A DNA stretch of 64,000 bases, from assembly GCF_004138325.1 (NCBI RefSeq), contig NZ_SBLB01000005.1:248001-312000 (forward strand). The letters are read 5' to 3'. Both the position numbers and the translations under genes were made by a program. Below the pieces are notes generated by a model that worked only from the letters and a program-made list of their open reading frames with translations, searched no databases and was not told the origin of the DNA. The stretch is from Spirosoma sordidisoli. Its GTDB lineage: Bacteria > Bacteroidota > Bacteroidia > Cytophagales > Spirosomataceae. Below are positions 9,035 through 18,700 of the stretch, in pieces. Numbering within the stretch: the stretch's first letter is position 1; each line of letters begins with the position of its first letter.

Positions 9035-12000
9035 ATGAGCAAATTTATTGCCCACTCATTACTTGTGCTTTGGGTAGTCTGTTCAGCCAGTATTGCCGCC
9101 TTGGCGCAAGGCACGATCACTGGTAAAATAACAGATGATGCCCAGAAAGAACCGCTTGCTGGTATCAGCATTGCCGTTAAAGGAAAGGTGATCGGAACGA
9201 TTACCGATACAAAAGGAAACTTCTCGCTGACCACCAACACCGAACGTCCGTTTGTCATTCAGGTCACCGGGGTTGGATTTCAGCCGCAGGAATTCACGAT
9301 CAATGAGAGCCGGACCACCCTGAACATCCTGCTTAAAGAACAGGTGCTGTTGGGCCAGGAGGTCGTTGTATCGGCATCGCGGGTTGAGGAGAGCGTGTTG
9401 AAATCGCCGGTATCGGTCGAAAAAATGGATCTGCGGGCTATTCAGAGCACCCCCTCGGCAAACTTCTACGACGGTCTGTCTAACGTGAAAGGTGTCGATA
9501 TCGCAACCCAGGGACTGTTGTTCAAGTCAATCAACATGCGCGGTTTTGGGGCAACGGGTAACCCGCGTACGGTGCAGATGATTGACGGAATGGATAACTC
9601 GGCCCCCGGTCTGAACTTCCCGGTCGACAATATTGCCGGTATCCCGGAGCAGGATATCGAAAGTGTCGAGATTTTGCCGGGTGCGGCATCGGCGCTCTAC
9701 GGGCCAAACGCCATCCAGGGGCTGATTCTGCTGAACAGCAAAAGTCCGTTCCTGTACCAGGGCCTGAGCGCTAACGTGAAAACCGGAATCATGAGTGCCT
9801 CGAACCGCACCACGCAGAACACCGGCTTCTACGACGCGTCGATCCGCTACGCCAAAGCGTTTAACAACAAGCTGGCGTTCAAGGTAAACCTGGCCTACCT
9901 GAAAGCGCAGGACTGGCAGGCCAACAACTACACCAACCTGAACCCGCTCAACGGAGTAGAAGGCAATGCCGACCCGAACCGGGGCCCCGGAACGGCCATC
10001 AACTACGACGGTACAAACACCTACGGCGACGAGGCCCAGGCCAACCTGCGTTCGGTAGGACAGGCGCTGATCACGGCGCGGCTATTGCCAGCGGCTGCCC
10101 TCGGTCTGCTTCCCGACCGGAACGTGAGCCGTACGGGTTATCCGGAGGTGAATCTGGTCGACTACAACACCAAAAGTCTGAAAGTGAACGGTGCTGTTCA
10201 TTACCGCCTTACCGATAAAGTAGAACTGATCGGGCAGGTGAACTACGGCTTCGGCACAACGGTCTACACGGGTAACGGCCGGTACTCGCTGCGTGATTTC
10301 AGCCTGGCGCAGGGTAAACTCGAACTGCGGGGCGACAACTTTACCCTGCGGGCCTATACCACGCAGGAGCGGTCGGGTAAGTCCTATACGGCCGGACTGG
10401 CCAGTATCTTCCTCAACGAAGCCTGGAAGCCAAGCTCAACCTGGTTTGGCCAGTACGTTGGCGCATACGTGCAGGCTCGTTCGGCGGGTCAGGCCGACGA
10501 CGCGGCTCACCTGACGGCGCGGGGCGTGGCTGATCAGGGGCGGCCCATACCGGGCACCGATGCCTACAACACCCTTTACGAGCGGGTTCGCAACACGCCC
10601 ATCAACCAGGGCGGTGGTGCTTTTCAGGATAAGTCGAACCTGTACCACGTGGAAGGCTTATACAACTTCAAGAACCAGATCAAATTTGCCGATGTGCTGA
10701 TTGGGGGTAACCTGCGGCAGTATGAGCTGGGGTCGGAAGGAACCCTGTTTGCCGACAACGTAGAAGGCCGTACGGGCCGGATCGGCATTACGGAGTTTGG
10801 CGGGTTTGCGCAGGTCAGCAAATCGCTGTTCAGCGAGCACCTGAAACTGACCGGATCGCTGCGTTACGACAAGAACCAGAACTTTGCTGGCCAGTTTACG
10901 CCCCGCGTGTCGGCCGTGGCTACGTTCGGGGAGCATAACTTCCGGGTGTCGTACCAGACCGGTTTCCGGATTCCCACCACCCAGAACCAGTACATCGATC
11001 TGCTGGTGCCCAACGCCCGCCTGATTGGCGGTCTGCCCGAATTTTATACGCGCTACAACCTCCAGAACTCGTATACCCGGCCCGACGTAACGGCGGTAGG
11101 AGCCGCTATTCAGGCTACGGCTGCCAGTCAGGCAACTATAGCGCAAGCTGATGCGCTGATTACCCAGCAGGTAACGGCTCAGGTAACGGCCGGCGTACAG
11201 GCAGCCGTGGCCGCTGGTCAGATTCCGGCCAGTGCAGCCGCAACCGTTATCCAGCAGCAGGTACAGGCTGCTCTACCGGCTGCTCTTTCCGCCAACCGGA
11301 CTACGGTTGTCCAGGGGCTGGCCGTCAATGCCAACATCGGAAACCTCAAGCCCTACCAGCGTAAAGAGTTCAAGCCCGAGCGCGTAGCGAACTACGAAAT
11401 TGGCTACCGGGGCGTATTCAACAAACGGCTGTTTGTCGATGCTTACTACTACTACAGCGTATACACCAACTTCATTGGTAGTGTGATTTTGCTGCAACCG
11501 ACGCGTTCTATTGCGCCGGGTCTGCTGCCGGAAGCGTCGGGGGTATTTAGTGGGGATACCCGCCGGGTGTTTTCGCTGCCAGCTAACAGCAGCGAAGATA
11601 TCACCGCGTCTGGATGGGCACTTGGGCTGAACTACTCCCTGCCGAAAGGCTACGGCCTGACGGGTAACATCGCGAACAACACGCTCAATAACTTTACGCC
11701 CTCGCCCGAGTTGCAGACGGCCGCGTTCAATACGCCAAAATATCGCTGGAACGTTGGCTTCAACAAACGCCCGGTTGGTGGCTCGAACATCGGCTTTGCC
11801 GTAGCGTTCAAGCATCAGGATTCGTTTACCTGGGAAGGCTTTGCGCAGCCATCTGAAACCGGTATCCCGCTCTATACCAACACCATCGTGCCGGCTATCA
11901 GCAACCTCGACGCGCAGGTGAACTACAAAGTGCAGCGGATCAAGTCGATTGTGAAACTGGGCGCTACCAACCTGTTCGGCAAGCCGTACTTCCAGGCTTA

Positions 12001-12064
12001 TGGTAACCCCTACGTTGGGTCGACCTATTACCTGAGCCTGACGTTCGACGAACTGCTCAACTAA
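9035..12064 (+). CDS. TonB-dependent outer-membrane receptor
   Basis: 1009 aa. A signal peptide (ends near ALAQ) is followed by a CarboxypepD_reg-like domain (about 25-110: GTITGKITDDAQKEPLAG), the plug (about 115-240, with VVVSASRVEESV and SALYGPNAIQG) and a 22-strand-type beta barrel ending in an aromatic strand (YYLSLTFDELLN). No SusD-like partner follows, so it is not a typical SusC glycan system; the ligand is unknown. An Ala/Gln-rich low-complexity insert of about 65 residues (about 689-756) interrupts the barrel, probably in an extracellular loop. The gene is monocistronic, ending in a strong hairpin. Confidence 0.92.
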   Translation: MSKFIAHSLLVLWVVCSASIAALAQGTITGKITDDAQKEPLAGISIAVKGKVIGTITDTKGNFSLTTNTERPFVIQVTGVGFQPQEFTINESRTTLNILLKEQVLLGQEVVVSASRVEESVLKSPVSVEKMDLRAIQSTPSANFYDGLSNVKGVDIATQGLLFKSINMRGFGATGNPRTVQMIDGMDNSAPGLNFPVDNIAGIPEQDIESVEILPGAASALYGPNAIQGLILLNSKSPFLYQGLSANVKTGIMSASNRTTQNTGFYDASIRYAKAFNNKLAFKVNLAYLKAQDWQANNYTNLNPLNGVEGNADPNRGPGTAINYDGTNTYGDEAQANLRSVGQALITARLLPAAALGLLPDRNVSRTGYPEVNLVDYNTKSLKVNGAVHYRLTDKVELIGQVNYGFGTTVYTGNGRYSLRDFSLAQGKLELRGDNFTLRAYTTQERSGKSYTAGLASIFLNEAWKPSSTWFGQYVGAYVQARSAGQADDAAHLTARGVADQGRPIPGTDAYNTLYERVRNTPINQGGGAFQDKSNLYHVEGLYNFKNQIKFADVLIGGNLRQYELGSEGTLFADNVEGRTGRIGITEFGGFAQVSKSLFSEHLKLTGSLRYDKNQNFAGQFTPRVSAVATFGEHNFRVSYQTGFRIPTTQNQYIDLLVPNARLIGGLPEFYTRYNLQNSYTRPDVTAVGAAIQATAASQATIAQADALITQQVTAQVTAGVQAAVAAGQIPASAAATVIQQQVQAALPAALSANRTTVVQGLAVNANIGNLKPYQRKEFKPERVANYEIGYRGVFNKRLFVDAYYYYSVYTNFIGSVILLQPTRSIAPGLLPEASGVFSGDTRRVFSLPANSSEDITASGWALGLNYSLPKGYGLTGNIANNTLNNFTPSPELQTAAFNTPKYRWNVGFNKRPVGGSNIGFAVAFKHQDSFTWEGFAQPSETGIPLYTNTIVPAISNLDAQVNYKVQRIKSIVKLGATNLFGKPYFQAYGNPYVGSTYYLSLTFDELLN

Positions 12065-12075
12065 GCTGTTCGATC

Positions 12076-12124
12076 ACAATAGAAAAAGCCGCTTCTCAGT
12101 CCGGGAAGCGGCTTTTTCTATTGT
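12076..12124. terminator. Strong bidirectional terminator
   Basis: A 20-bp perfect inverted repeat (12076-12095 and 12105-12124) with a 9-nt loop. The stem holds an A-run on one side and a T-run on the other, so it can terminate both the TonB receptor and the minus-strand gene ending at 12130. Confidence 0.9.
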
Positions 12125-12129
12125 AATGG

Positions 12130-12777
12130 CTACTGGTTTTTGCCGCCCTGTGGGTAGCTGTTGCCACCCGTTTTCTTACCCGCGGCAGCTCCGGCGGGGG
12201 TGCCGGGCTTGCCAGCGCCGGTGGGCTGTGGCCCGTTCGTGCTGACATTTTTATCGCTGGTTTTGGCTTCTTTCTGCACACCGGCGGTGGAGGTTGGCCG
12301 CTGCGAGCCACCCGTAGACCCCGAGGTCGACGCTGAGCTGCCTTTGGCACCACCGTAGGTAGGCGTGCCTCCGCTGGTTAGTCCACCGTCGGTAGCCGTG
12401 CCGTTTTTCGTGCTCTTGGCCGCTGTTGCCGAACTTCTCGATTTCGATTCGGCTACGCGCGTGCCCTTCGCTCCGCCCCCCGATGGTACACTGGCTGAGC
12501 CCTGTGAGGTACTACCCTGCGTATTGGTAGGTTGGTTGGGCGACAGGTTGGTATTGCCGTTGCGACTGACGCCGGATGCCATTTTGCCGCTGCCCCGACG
12601 CTCCAGGCCCTCAACAGGCGTTGCCTTTGCCGTAGTCGACTGACTGCTCTGTTTGGTGGCCCCGCCCTGTTGCGAAACAACACCGCCGTTGCTCGTTTTG
12701 GCCGACTTGCTTTGTGCCGCCGAGTCGAGGGCTATGCCTATAGCGAAGGCCGCGCTGAGAATGATTGCCTTTTTCAT
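12130..12777 (-). CDS. Low-complexity secreted Ser/Thr/Gly/Lys-rich protein
   Basis: 215 aa. A signal peptide (MKKAIILSAAFAIGIAL..., cleavage near SAAQ) is followed by an almost unstructured chain rich in Ser, Thr, Gly, Lys, Ala and Pro with short motifs such as GGAKGS. There is no recognisable domain. It is probably an exported disordered protein. Composition resembles Bacteroidota hypothetical proteins whose role is not known. The reading frame and signal peptide support a real gene, but homology would be needed to be sure. Confidence 0.6.
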   Translation of the reverse strand: MKKAIILSAAFAIGIALDSAAQSKSAKTSNGGVVSQQGGATKQSSQSTTAKATPVEGLERRGSGKMASGVSRNGNTNLSPNQPTNTQGSTSQGSASVPSGGGAKGTRVAESKSRSSATAAKSTKNGTATDGGLTSGGTPTYGGAKGSSASTSGSTGGSQRPTSTAGVQKEAKTSDKNVSTNGPQPTGAGKPGTPAGAAAGKKTGGNSYPQGGKNQ

Positions 12778-12968
12778 ACCGATTGAGTTAGAACGAAACC
12801 GTAAATACCTGTTTCATTTAATTTAACCTTAGTCTATAGTATTTGTTCTATAATCAACAGGCTGCCTGGGGTCTGCTGAGGTACCGGCCTCGCCACCGGC
12901 GAACTTTTGGGGCGGGTTTAGCCGTTGGTCGATAGATATCCTTTTGTCTTCTTTTATCCGTTACCGGA

Positions 12969-14381
12969 TTGATCGATTCTACGCCTTCTGAATCTTCTCG
13001 CCCCATACCCACTCCCGATTCGGGGGGGGCGCTGCCCCGGCAGCTGACGCTCGTACAGGGTACCGCGCTGAACATGATCGACATGGTTGGTATCGGGCCG
13101 TTTGTGGTGCTGCCGCTGGTCATAAAAACGCTGGGCGGTCCGCTGTTTTTGTGGGCCTGGGTATTGGGAGCGGTGGTTTCGCTGATCGATGCCTTTGTCT
13201 GGGCCGAGCTGGGAGCAGCCTTCCCGCAGGCGGGTGGGAGCTATAACTTCCTGAAGATTTCGTACGGCGAACGGCGCTGGGGGCGTCTGCTTTCGTTCCT
13301 GTACGTCTGGCAAACGCTCATTCAGGCTCCGTTGGTGGTGGCGTCCGGTGCCATCGGGTTTGCTCAGTACGCATCCTATCTGGTGCCGCTCAGCGAGTGG
13401 CAGCATCGGGTGGTGTCGGGGGGCGTCGTGCTGCTGATCATTGCGCTGCTGTACCGCAAGATCGACTCCGTAGGCCGGATCGGGCTGGTTATGTGGGGCG
13501 CTGTACTGCTCACCCTCGGCTGGATCATTGTGGGGGGGCTGACTCATATCCGGGTGCCGCTCAGCGAAACGTTCGGAGCGATGGGGTCGCTGAGTGGCGG
13601 ACTGCTGGCGGCCGGACTGGGGCAGGCTTCGGTCAAAACCATCTACTGTTACCTTGGCTATTATAACATCTGTCACCTCGGCGGTGAGATCCAGCGCCCG
13701 GCCCGAAATATTCCGGCCAGTATGTTTATCTCGGTAGTGGGCATCGCTCTTCTGTATCTGCTCATGAACATCAGCGTGGTAAGCGTGGTGCCCTGGCGGC
13801 AGGCGCAGGAGAGTACCTTCATCGTGAGCACCTTCGTTGAAACGATTTACGGGTCAGGAGCGGCCCGGCTGGCTACGGTGCTGGTGTTGGTGGTGGCGTT
13901 TTCGTCGCTATTTGCCGTGCTGCTGGGGTATTCGCGGGTGCCCTACGCGGCCGCCGTCGATGGGCAGTTCTTCCGGATCTTCGCCCGGCTGCATCCTACG
14001 CGGCAGTTTCCGTACGTGTCGCTCTTGTTTCTGGGTGGGCTGGGTTTCGTATTTAGCCTGCTGTTCCGGCTGGGCGATGTCATTACGGCTATTCTGGCCA
14101 TGCGTATCGTGGTGCAGTTCGTGGGACAGGCCGTGGGCTTGCTGCTGCTACACCGCAGGCGGGGACGCCGGGCCGCGGATTTTCCGTTTCGGATGCCGCT
14201 CTACCCGTTGCCGGTACTCCTGGCTATCGGCGTCTGGCTGTTTATTTTCTATTCAACCGGCTGGGCCTTCATGCGCTCGGGACTAATCGTTATGGCGTTG
14301 GGCGTAGTGGCCTTTCTGCTGTCGACGCGCTTCCGAAAGGAATGGCCATTCGCAAAAACAGACCTTCCTTCAGTGTCGTGA
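12969..14381 (+). CDS. APC-family amino acid permease
   Basis: 470 aa with about twelve hydrophobic segments. The N-terminus contains NMIDMVGIGPFVVLPL, matching the conserved unwound first helix of APC (amino acid-polyamine-organocation) transporters, then AELGAAFPQAGGSYNF, a typical second-helix motif of the LAT/AdiC-like branch. It is an inner-membrane transporter of amino acids, substrate unknown. The frame opens with TTG at 12969, and the residues before the first conserved helix fit this start. The next in-frame ATG, near 13073, would cut into the conserved region. It is divergent from the 12777 gene; the 190-bp gap contains an AT-rich stretch (about 12795-12860) suited to promoters. Confidence 0.88.
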   Translation: MIDSTPSESSRPIPTPDSGGALPRQLTLVQGTALNMIDMVGIGPFVVLPLVIKTLGGPLFLWAWVLGAVVSLIDAFVWAELGAAFPQAGGSYNFLKISYGERRWGRLLSFLYVWQTLIQAPLVVASGAIGFAQYASYLVPLSEWQHRVVSGGVVLLIIALLYRKIDSVGRIGLVMWGAVLLTLGWIIVGGLTHIRVPLSETFGAMGSLSGGLLAAGLGQASVKTIYCYLGYYNICHLGGEIQRPARNIPASMFISVVGIALLYLLMNISVVSVVPWRQAQESTFIVSTFVETIYGSGAARLATVLVLVVAFSSLFAVLLGYSRVPYAAAVDGQFFRIFARLHPTRQFPYVSLLFLGGLGFVFSLLFRLGDVITAILAMRIVVQFVGQAVGLLLLHRRRGRRAADFPFRMPLYPLPVLLAIGVWLFIFYSTGWAFMRSGLIVMALGVVAFLLSTRFRKEWPFAKTDLPSVS

Positions 14382-14603
14382 TCATATCGTAGCACAACCT
14401 ACGTTTACGCCGGTCAACGGCTGTGGCGGGCTACCTCTGTACCAACAACTAGGTCCCTGAACACGCCCCGCAAACGCAGTAGAGTTGTGTACGGCGTTCG
14501 GCTGAGTCGGGTAGATCAGGCGTATCAGTACGACGATCCGCACACTAGCGGATGGAGCATCCGAGCGTGCCGAATTTCCTACCCGTTCTGAGGCTGGTAA
14601 TCG

Positions 14604-15158
14604 CTATTGCCGTTGCAAAACGGCCCGCTGAAACCCGTTGGCCGGATAGCCCGAAACCGACGAAGGAGCGGCCTGCCCTCTCGGCACTGGCCCACTGGCG
14701 GAGCTGCCGGGCAAGGGGCCGCTGGTCATCACCTCAAACGTAAGCGTGTTGGGACCGGTCAGCTCGTAGGCGGTTTGCAGGCGGTTGGTTGCCAGATCGA
14801 ACTGGCAGAGCAGTCGATTCCCGAGCCGGTATTGGTTGATCCGAATCCCGTTTTTCTCATCGATAACGTACTGGCCGCGTTTGGCGTCTACCGTAATGAG
14901 CTCGTAGGCGCGGGTGTCGATCTGGTTTCCGGTGGTATAGGTAATGACAAAGCTGGCCCGATCGGCGTCTATGGGGCCAATGTCGAGCTGCATAGCCACG
15001 GTTTGGGCGGTGCCCTGGGCCGATCGGATGAGCAGCGGCCCGCGCCACTGACCGTACCACGATTGCGGAAAGTCCTGCGCCCCGGCTGAACCTGGAAACA
15101 AGAGCCATAGACCTATTCCAAATAGCGTGGCTGGCATCCAGACAAACAACGATTTCAT
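14604..15158 (-). CDS. Secreted protein of unknown function
   Basis: 184 aa from the ATG at 15158; a TTG two codons upstream extends the frame but is less likely. A signal peptide (cleavage near AGAQ) precedes a beta-rich domain starting FPQSWYGQWRGPL, with alternating hydrophobic strands through about residue 145 and a Pro/Gly/Ser-rich tail. The pattern is lipocalin-like, but I recognise no family. It is divergent from the metal-efflux operon starting at 15230. Confidence 0.6.
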   Translation of the reverse strand: MKSLFVWMPATLFGIGLWLLFPGSAGAQDFPQSWYGQWRGPLLIRSAQGTAQTVAMQLDIGPIDADRASFVITYTTGNQIDTRAYELITVDAKRGQYVIDEKNGIRINQYRLGNRLLCQFDLATNRLQTAYELTGPNTLTFEVMTSGPLPGSSASGPVPRGQAAPSSVSGYPANGFQRAVLQRQ

Positions 15159-15229
15159 AATCAATGGCGTTATCAGGACAGAACTTTGCTAAATTAGCCG
15201 TAAAATCAGCGAATAAAAAGCCGTTGTCT

Positions 15230-15625
15230 ATGAAGCAGTTTTTGTCAGTTGGGCTGGCCCTCATGCTCTTTGTCGGGAGTTTACTGCCGCCAATGAGCGC
15301 CGAGCAGGCGGTTCGACTGCCCGAATTGCTTACCCATTATCATCAGCACGAACGGGAAGAAGGGCGACCGCTGACGTTCTGGTCGTTTCTGACCGAGCAC
15401 TACCTGCCGGATTCGCAGCACTGCAAAGCGCCCAAACACAGCCACAACCGCCTGCCATCGTTCGATGGGGGCGCATCGGCCTACGATTTTGTACCCGTCG
15501 TTTTCCTGACCTGTAGCGAGCCGTTTGCGGTGGAACGGCTATCGATAGCGGTATTCCGGCTGCAGCTCATGAATGCCCGTCAGGCGTTTACATCGCTGCT
15601 ACAGACCCCTCGCCACCAGGCCTGA
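15230..15625 (+). CDS. Small exported His-rich protein preceding the heavy-metal efflux genes
   Basis: 131 aa from the ATG at 15230, which gives a signal peptide or membrane anchor (MKQFLSVGLALMLFVG...). The mature part holds a His/Glu-rich segment HYHQHEREEG and a Cys/His cluster CKAPKHSHN, with a later isolated Cys. These residues could bind a soft metal. It sits about 150 bp upstream of the CzcA-like pump in the same direction, so a role in metal sensing or delivery is a reasonable inference. No named family is recognised. Confidence 0.6.
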   Translation: MKQFLSVGLALMLFVGSLLPPMSAEQAVRLPELLTHYHQHEREEGRPLTFWSFLTEHYLPDSQHCKAPKHSHNRLPSFDGGASAYDFVPVVFLTCSEPFAVERLSIAVFRLQLMNARQAFTSLLQTPRHQA

Positions 15626-15774
15626 TCGACCTTGTCCTGCCTATTTGCTTTCGGTCGTTTCGATGCGGCCGGTCGTTGCTGTAGTGGTCGGTGCTGACCG
15701 ATCGTTGTAGCCCCTGCATAAACGCACTACTCATTCATCAGGCCGCTCCATCGGCCTGTGTTCTTCCTGTATTC

Positions 15775-18700
15775 ATGTTTGATGCTATCATCCGATTTAG
15801 TATTCGGAATAAACTTGTCATTGGCGCCTTCGTGCTGGCGCTCATGGGCTGGGGCGGCTACTCGGCCTGGAACCTGCCCATCGATGCCGTTCCCGATATA
15901 ACCAACAACCAGGTCGTGGTTATCACCCAAACGCCCGCCCTGGCCGCTCAGGAAGCCGAGCGGTTTGTGACCACCCCGCTGGAACTGGCCATGGCTAACC
16001 TCCAGAACGTCGAAGAAATCCGGTCGGTGTCGAAGCTTGGCCTGTCGGTGCTGACGGTCGTGTTTACCGAAGATACCGACATGCTCAAAGCCCGGCAGCT
16101 GGTGTCGGAGCAGATGCAGAACGCGCTCAAAGACATTCCGGCCGATTATGGGCGGCCGTTTCTGGCACCGATTACTACGGGTCTGGGTGAAATCTATCAG
16201 TATACGCTGGTTCCGCAACGGGGCTACGAAGGCAAATATTCGCTGACGGAGCTGCGTAGTATTCAGGACTGGATCGTAAAGCGCCAGCTGGCGGGTATTC
16301 CGGGCGTGATCGAGATCAGCAGTTTCGGCGGCTTTCTGAAGCAGTACGAAGTGGCCGTTGACCCCGACCGGCTGCGGGCTGCGGGCATCACCCTCACCGA
16401 ACTGGCCGACGCCATGGCCCGCAACAACGCCAACACGGGTGGGTCGTACATCGAACGCAACAGCCAGGCCTATTTTATCCGGGGCGAAGGGGCTGTCTCG
16501 TCGCTGAAAGATATAGAAAACATCATTGTCCGTACCAGTCACGATGGCCCCGGCGGCACATCGGTGCCGGTGCGGATCGGGAACGTAGCCACGGTTCGGT
16601 TCGGGCATGCGGTTCGGTTCGGGGCGCTGACCCGCAACGGCGACGGCGAGGCCGTGGGCGGTATCGTGCTGATGCTGAAAGGGGCCGACTCCGAAACGAC
16701 GATCCGGGGCGTGAAAGAGCGCATCGGGCGTATCCAGGCGTCGTTGCCGGAAGGCGTCAAAATCGTGCCGTTCATTGACCGGACCAAGCTGATCGGCAAA
16801 ACCATCACCACCGTTACCCGCAACCTGGTTGAAGGGGGGCTGATCGTGGTTACGGTGCTGCTGCTGCTGATGGGCAGCTGGCGGGCGGGGCTCATCGTGG
16901 CGTCGGTTATTCCGCTGGCCATGCTCTTCACGCTCGGCATGATGAAAACGCTGGGGCTGTCGGCCAACCTGATGAGCCTGGGTGCCATCGACTTCGGCCT
17001 GATCGTCGACGGGTCGATCATCATTGTCGAAGCCGTTCTTCACCACTTTTCCAGAATTGGATCAGCGAATGGGTCTTCGTCAATCGCTCAGTCGCTCAAT
17101 CGCTCATTCACCCAGGCAGAAATGGACGAAGCGGTGTTCGAGTCGGCATCGGCAATCCGGCGGTCGGCTGCGTTTGGAGAAATTATTATCCTGATCGTAT
17201 ACCTGCCGATTCTGTCGCTGACGGGTATCGAGGGTAAGATGTTTCGCCCGATGGCCGAGACGGTGGGTTTCGCCATCCTGGCCGCGCTGGTGCTGTCGCT
17301 GACGTACGTACCTATGATGTCGGCCCTGCTGCTGCCCAAAACGCTCGACACCCGCCGTACCCTGTCGGACCGGCTGATGGACTGGCTCTACCGGCAGTAT
17401 GAGCCCTTGGCCAGACTGGCTCTGCGCTGGCGGAAAACGACGGTAGCGGTGGCGCTCGCGATGCTGGCCGGGGTGGTGCTGCTGTTTGGGCGGCTGGGGG
17501 GCGAGTTCATTCCGCAGCTGGACGAAGGCGATATGGCCATCGACTTCCGGATGCCGTCGGGCACGTCGCTCTCGGCTACTATCGACGCGTCGCTGAAAGC
17601 GCAGAAAGCCCTCCGTACCCATTTTCATGAAGTAAAGCAGATTGTGGGCCGCATCGGTGCCTCCGAAATTCCGACCGACCCGATGCCCGTTGAACAGGTA
17701 GACCTGATGATTACGATGAAAGACCGGGCCGACTGGACCAACGCAACTGACCGCGACGATATGGCCGAAAAAATGGGCGCGGTGCTGGCCCAGGAAGTGC
17801 CGGGTGCCGGGGTTGAGTTTACCCAACCGATTCAGATGCGCTTCAACGAAATGATTACGGGCGTTAAGTCCGACATTGTCGTCAAAATCTTCGGCGACGA
17901 TCTGCAAACGCTGTTCGAGCGGGCCAGCGCGGCCGGTCGGCTCATCGAAGCGGTGCCGGGCGTGGCCGGGCTGCGGGTCGAGCAGACGGTTGGTCTGCCG
18001 CAGATCAACGTGCAGTATGACCGCGCGCGGCTGGTGCAGTACGGATTGTCCGTGGCCGACGTGAACCGGCTGATCAAGGCCGGTTTTGCGGGCGAAATTA
18101 CCGGGCCGGTCTACGAAGGCGAGCGTCGGTACGATATGGTGGTGCGGCTGGCCAGCACCAGCCGGCAGGGCCTGACCGACCTGAGCGGGTTGTACGTACC
18201 CCTGCCGCAGGGCGGAAGCGTTCCGTTGAGCGAGGTGGCTACGGTGAGCTACATTCAGGCCCCGGCACAGATCTCGCACGACGGTACCAAACGACGCATC
18301 ACGATTGGGGTCAGTATCCGGGGCCGCGACGTAGAGAGCGTGGTCAACGACATCCGCAGCCAGATCGAACCCCGAATCAAACTCCCGCCCGGCTATTACT
18401 ATACTTATGGCGGGGCGTTCGAAAACCTCGAAAAAGCCAAAGAACGGCTCAGTGTTGCCGTTCCCGTAGCGCTGTTCCTGATTTTTGTGCTGCTCTTCGC
18501 CACGTTCAACTCGCTGACGTATGCGCTGCTGATCTTCAGCTCCATTCCGCTGGCGGCTGTAGGGGGCGTGCTGGCGCTGTGGCTGCGCGATATGCCATTC
18601 AGTATTTCGGCGGGGGTTGGCTTCATTGCGCTGTTCGGGGTGGCCGTACTGAACGGAATCGTGCTGATCGGCTATCTGAACGAGCTCGAAAAGCAGGGGG

